DNA of 64,000 nucleotides, from assembly GCA_963769945.1 (NCBI GenBank), contig CAVYOA010000013.1, positions 124,001 to 188,000 of the forward strand. The letters are read 5' to 3'. Both the position numbers and the translations under genes were made by a program. Under the pieces are notes generated by a model. The model was given only the letters and a program-made list of their open reading frames with translations, did not search any database and had not been told where the DNA came from. Positions 62,153 to 64,000 of the stretch are shown in pieces. This stretch comes from WHSW01 sp963769945 (GTDB taxonomy: Bacteria > Actinomycetota > Thermoleophilia > Solirubrobacterales > 70-9). The first letter of the stretch is position 1. Every line of letters starts with the position of its first letter.

Positions 62153-62473
62153 TCAGGCTCCCGGCGGGCGGTAGTCGACCGAGCGCTTCGCGGCTGCGTC
62201 GACTTCATCCGGCGTCAGCAGCACCACGGTCTTCACCGTCGCTCCCCCAGCCGCGTTGACGGCGAGCGCGACGGCCGCCGCGCTCTCGTTGTCGGGAAGG
62301 TCGACGATCACGTAGGCATCACTGTCGCCAAAGGCGAAGTAGAAGCTCTCGAGTTGTCCACCAACGCTCTCAGCGACCTGAGCCACGGCGTCACGCCTGC
62401 TGGTCCCGCCGGCACTCTGGACTCCCTTGACGCCGTCCAGCGTGTACGAGGCCTCGAATAGAAACTTGGGCAT
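62153..62473 (-). CDS. GYD-domain protein
   Basis: A 106-aa single-domain protein with MPKFLFEASYTLDGVKGVQS at the start and FYFAFGDSDAYVIVDLPDNE centrally, matching the GYD family (small dimeric ferredoxin-like fold proteins of unknown role). ATG 62473 is preceded by GGGAGG 6 nt upstream; the GTG at 62479 lies inside that spacer. The 217 bp between this gene and tRNA-Ala(CGC) show no further feature. Confidence 0.85.
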   Translation of the reverse strand: MPKFLFEASYTLDGVKGVQSAGGTSRRDAVAQVAESVGGQLESFYFAFGDSDAYVIVDLPDNESAAAVALAVNAAGGATVKTVVLLTPDEVDAAAKRSVDYRPPGA

Positions 62474-62702
62474 CAGCACCCTCCCGGGTTGTCGTCGTCG
62501 TCGTCCAACCCTAAGGGAGTTCCGCCCGAGAGAGCAGCGATAGCCCGCGTTCAGGTCTGAGCCGTGCTCGTTCCACGATCCGTGGGTGGTAGCGAGACAC
62601 GCATCGGGCCACCTGTCGGATTAGGTGCAACGCACGGATCCAGGCACCGAGAGAGTGCTGTTTGCATGAAAAGCGGAACGTTCGCGAGATACTGCGCGGG
62701 CG

Positions 62703-63017
62703 ATGTCGCAGGAGAACGTGGCGGATTCGACGGGCCTACGAGGTCTTCAACCGGCTCGGGTGGGAATCGGAGCCGGCCCGACGGCTCGGGACCGAGTTGC
62801 TTCATCCAGACGTCGAATGGCACGATCAGCGCGAGCTGCCTGGGGCGACGGTCCACCACGGGATCGAGGGTGTGGAGGGACACCTAGCCGCCGCCCAGGA
62901 GGCCTCGGACTACGAGACGATGGCGTGTTTGAGGTCCTCGACGGCGCGAAGGTAGACCGCGTAGACATCTTCGGCACCCGTAGCGAAGCCCTCGAAGCTC
63001 TCAGGCTGTCGAAATAG
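62703..63017 (+). pseudogene. Broken SnoaL-like protein gene
   Basis: Starts MSQENVA as in the large actinobacterial SnoaL-like family, then needs a one-base shift near 62722 to continue IRRAYEVFNR, ELLHPDVEWHDQRELPGATV and HHGIEGVEGHLAAAQEASDY. Another shift near 62925 is needed for VFEVLDGAKVDRVDIFGTRS and EALEALRLSK. The two parts together are about 30 residues shorter than intact relatives (usually 130-140 aa), and the middle of the fold is missing. Unlike the other shifted genes this suggests real decay, possibly a deletion. Confidence 0.65.
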
Positions 63018-63131
63018 GTGCTTCGGACGAGAACCGCAACTATCCCAGCGAGACGGTCCTGTGCCAATGCGCGAGCGCCCGAAACTTGACGCCTGTGAGC
63101 GATATGCCACGTCGAGGGCGCACAGTCGAAG

Positions 63132-63148
63132 CAGGGTTCGAATCCCTG
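63132..63148 (+). other. Orphan tRNA-like T-arm
   Basis: CAGGG-TTCGAAT-CCCTG is a perfect T-stem and canonical T-loop, followed by ATCCACT in the acceptor position, but no matching 5' acceptor, D-arm or anticodon arm can be found upstream. It may be a tRNA 3' fragment such as an integration-site remnant, or chance. Confidence 0.4.
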
Positions 63149-63213
63149 ATCCACTTGCGTGGGAAGTCCAAGGTGCTGCGTGCGGCGTCAGCAGATGAAG
63201 AGTCAGAAACTGT

Positions 63214-63243
63214 CGGGACCGCCCCGATTTTGGGGAGGTCCCG
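63214..63243. repeat. Long hairpin upstream of msrA
   Basis: CGGGACCGCCCC (63214-63225) pairs with GGGGAGGTCCCG (63232-63243) with one mismatch around the loop GATTTT. It lies 134 bp before the msrA start. It could be a terminator for whatever lies upstream or a regulatory structure. Confidence 0.5.
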
Positions 63244-63376
63244 CGTTACCGATGAGTTGGACTACTCGTCCAAAGTCCAAGTTCCGGTCGGCATGGAAAG
63301 CAGCCATCAAGTCGTCCGTTTGATCGGCCACTTGGTTCGAGGTACCTTGGGAGGGCTTCGACGAAAGGACGACGCC

Positions 63377-63887
63377 ATGACCGAGAACACCGAGACCGCG
63401 ATCCTCGCGGGTGGCTGCTGCTGGATCACGCAGGAACTGATGCGTCATTGCGAGGGACTCATCTCCATCCGCGCCGGGTGGACCGGTGGCGAGAGCGACA
63501 ACCCGACTGAGGACGAGCCGGGTGGGCATGCCGAGGCGGTGGAACTCGTCTTCGACGCCTCCAGGGTCTCCTACCGTGACGTCCTCGAGCTCTTCTTCCA
63601 GATCCACCGACCCGACCTCGATGAGAGCGTTCTTGGCTCCATATATCGCTCGGAGATCTTCTACACGACCGACGAGCAGCGGAAGGTCGCTGAGGACATG
63701 ATCGCTCACGTCGAGGCCTCAGGCTTCTGGCCCAAGGTCGCGACGGAAGATCAGCGAGGCTGGCCGCTTCATCGAGGCCGAGGCCGAGGATCAGGACTAC
63801 TTCCAGCGCTATCCGGCGAGCTCCAGTTCCCGCAGCCCAGGCGGGAAGCCGCCAGGCGCGAAGCCGTTGCCTAGCTCACCTGGGTAG
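63377..63887 (+). CDS. msrA: Peptide-methionine (S)-S-oxide reductase MsrA (single-base frameshift, unusual active site)
   Basis: Repairs oxidised methionine. ATG 63377 follows AAAGGAC. The catalytic region reads AGGCCWITQELMR near residue 11 where GCFW is usual; GHAEAVELVFDASRVSYRDV and LFFQIHRPD match the family. An extra base near 63749 shifts the frame, and removing it gives ISEAGRFIEAEAEDQDYFQR and a 169-aa protein ending at TAG 63887. The usual C-terminal resolving Cys is absent and replaced by a Ser/Pro-rich tail, but an extra Cys lies near residue 25. Recycling may use a different thiol. Confidence 0.82.
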
Positions 63888-64000
63888 GACCTCTCCTGGT
63901 CAAGCCGGATACCGCCTAGGACGAAAGGCGACATCCTTTAAGCCTCCCTGCGGTTTCTAGAGGAGAAGGCGCCCGAAGCCGCCGGGCTGTCGGAGTAGCG
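63888..64000. other. Noncoding end of window
   Basis: 113 bp after msrA. No ORF with a credible start, no hairpin with a T-run and no repeat is evident. Confidence 0.5.

Larger units (their letters stand above)
63018..63376. other. 359-bp noncoding stretch before msrA
   Basis: No supported gene. It contains a lone tRNA-like T-arm (63132-63148) and a long hairpin (63214-63243), described separately. ORFs across it lack ribosome-binding sites and known motifs. Confidence 0.6.

Overview
The window looks like a chromosomal segment of a high-GC actinobacterium, most likely of the class Thermoleophilia (Solirubrobacterales or Gaiellales relatives). This is an inference from base composition, dense genes with GTGA/ATGA overlaps, GTG/TTG starts, a WYPDP (DUF2510-like) protein, a SnoaL-like gene of the MSQENV type, and the mix of Rrf2, MprA-like and Stf0 families. 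There is no rRNA, phage, insertion sequence or CRISPR array. Three tRNAs are present: Lys-TTT, Ala-TGC and Ala-CGC.

Layout. 1-5.5 kb: two tandem paralogous glycosyltransferases, a sulfotransferase, a sulfatase lipoprotein and a PP2C phosphatase. 5.5-14.4 kb: a secreted protein, then purine genes purL, purF, purN and purH with recQ among them. 14.4-17.1 kb: an acidic secreted protein, a histidine kinase and an OmpR-type regulator behind three 11-bp-phased repeats. 17.1-20.1 kb (minus): a 45-residue Arg/Gly-repeat microprotein, an ABC exporter and a Ser/Thr kinase-like protein. 20.1-22.6 kb: a PhzF-like enzyme, an HNH nuclease, tRNA-Lys and a glycosyltransferase. 22.6-32.5 kb is a sulfur block: the sulfate importer cysP-T-W-A lies between two Rrf2 paralogues, followed by a histidine phosphatase, a sulfatase, an Stf0 sulfotransferase and a PhoD-like phosphatase. 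32.6-35.6 kb: thiO-thiS-thiG under a TPP riboswitch, with thiE divergent. 36-49.5 kb: lipoamide dehydrogenase, pyruvate-dehydrogenase-type E1a/E1b/E2, a branched-chain-type E1a/E1b/E2 with leucine dehydrogenase, then lipB, plsC and lipA. 49.5-64 kb: acyl-CoA dehydrogenase, greA, gdhA, a GGDEF sensor, secreted beta-propeller proteins, a GYD protein, a broken SnoaL gene and msrA.

How the genes fit together. The 36-49.5 kb block is a lipoate-centred unit: LipB and LipA build the cofactor carried by both E2 proteins and LpdA re-oxidises it, while leucine dehydrogenase supplies keto acids to the branched-chain complex. The sulfur block joins sulfate uptake with sulfate-ester formation and hydrolysis.

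Two window-wide observations matter for reading the annotation. First, nine conserved genes are split by single-base indels, almost all insertions of one base. This looks like a sequence-quality artefact more than real gene decay, so I report them as single genes with the shift marked. Second, at least a dozen genes without a Shine-Dalgarno sequence carry a TANNNT hexamer 6-9 nt before the start codon, which suggests widespread leaderless transcription.
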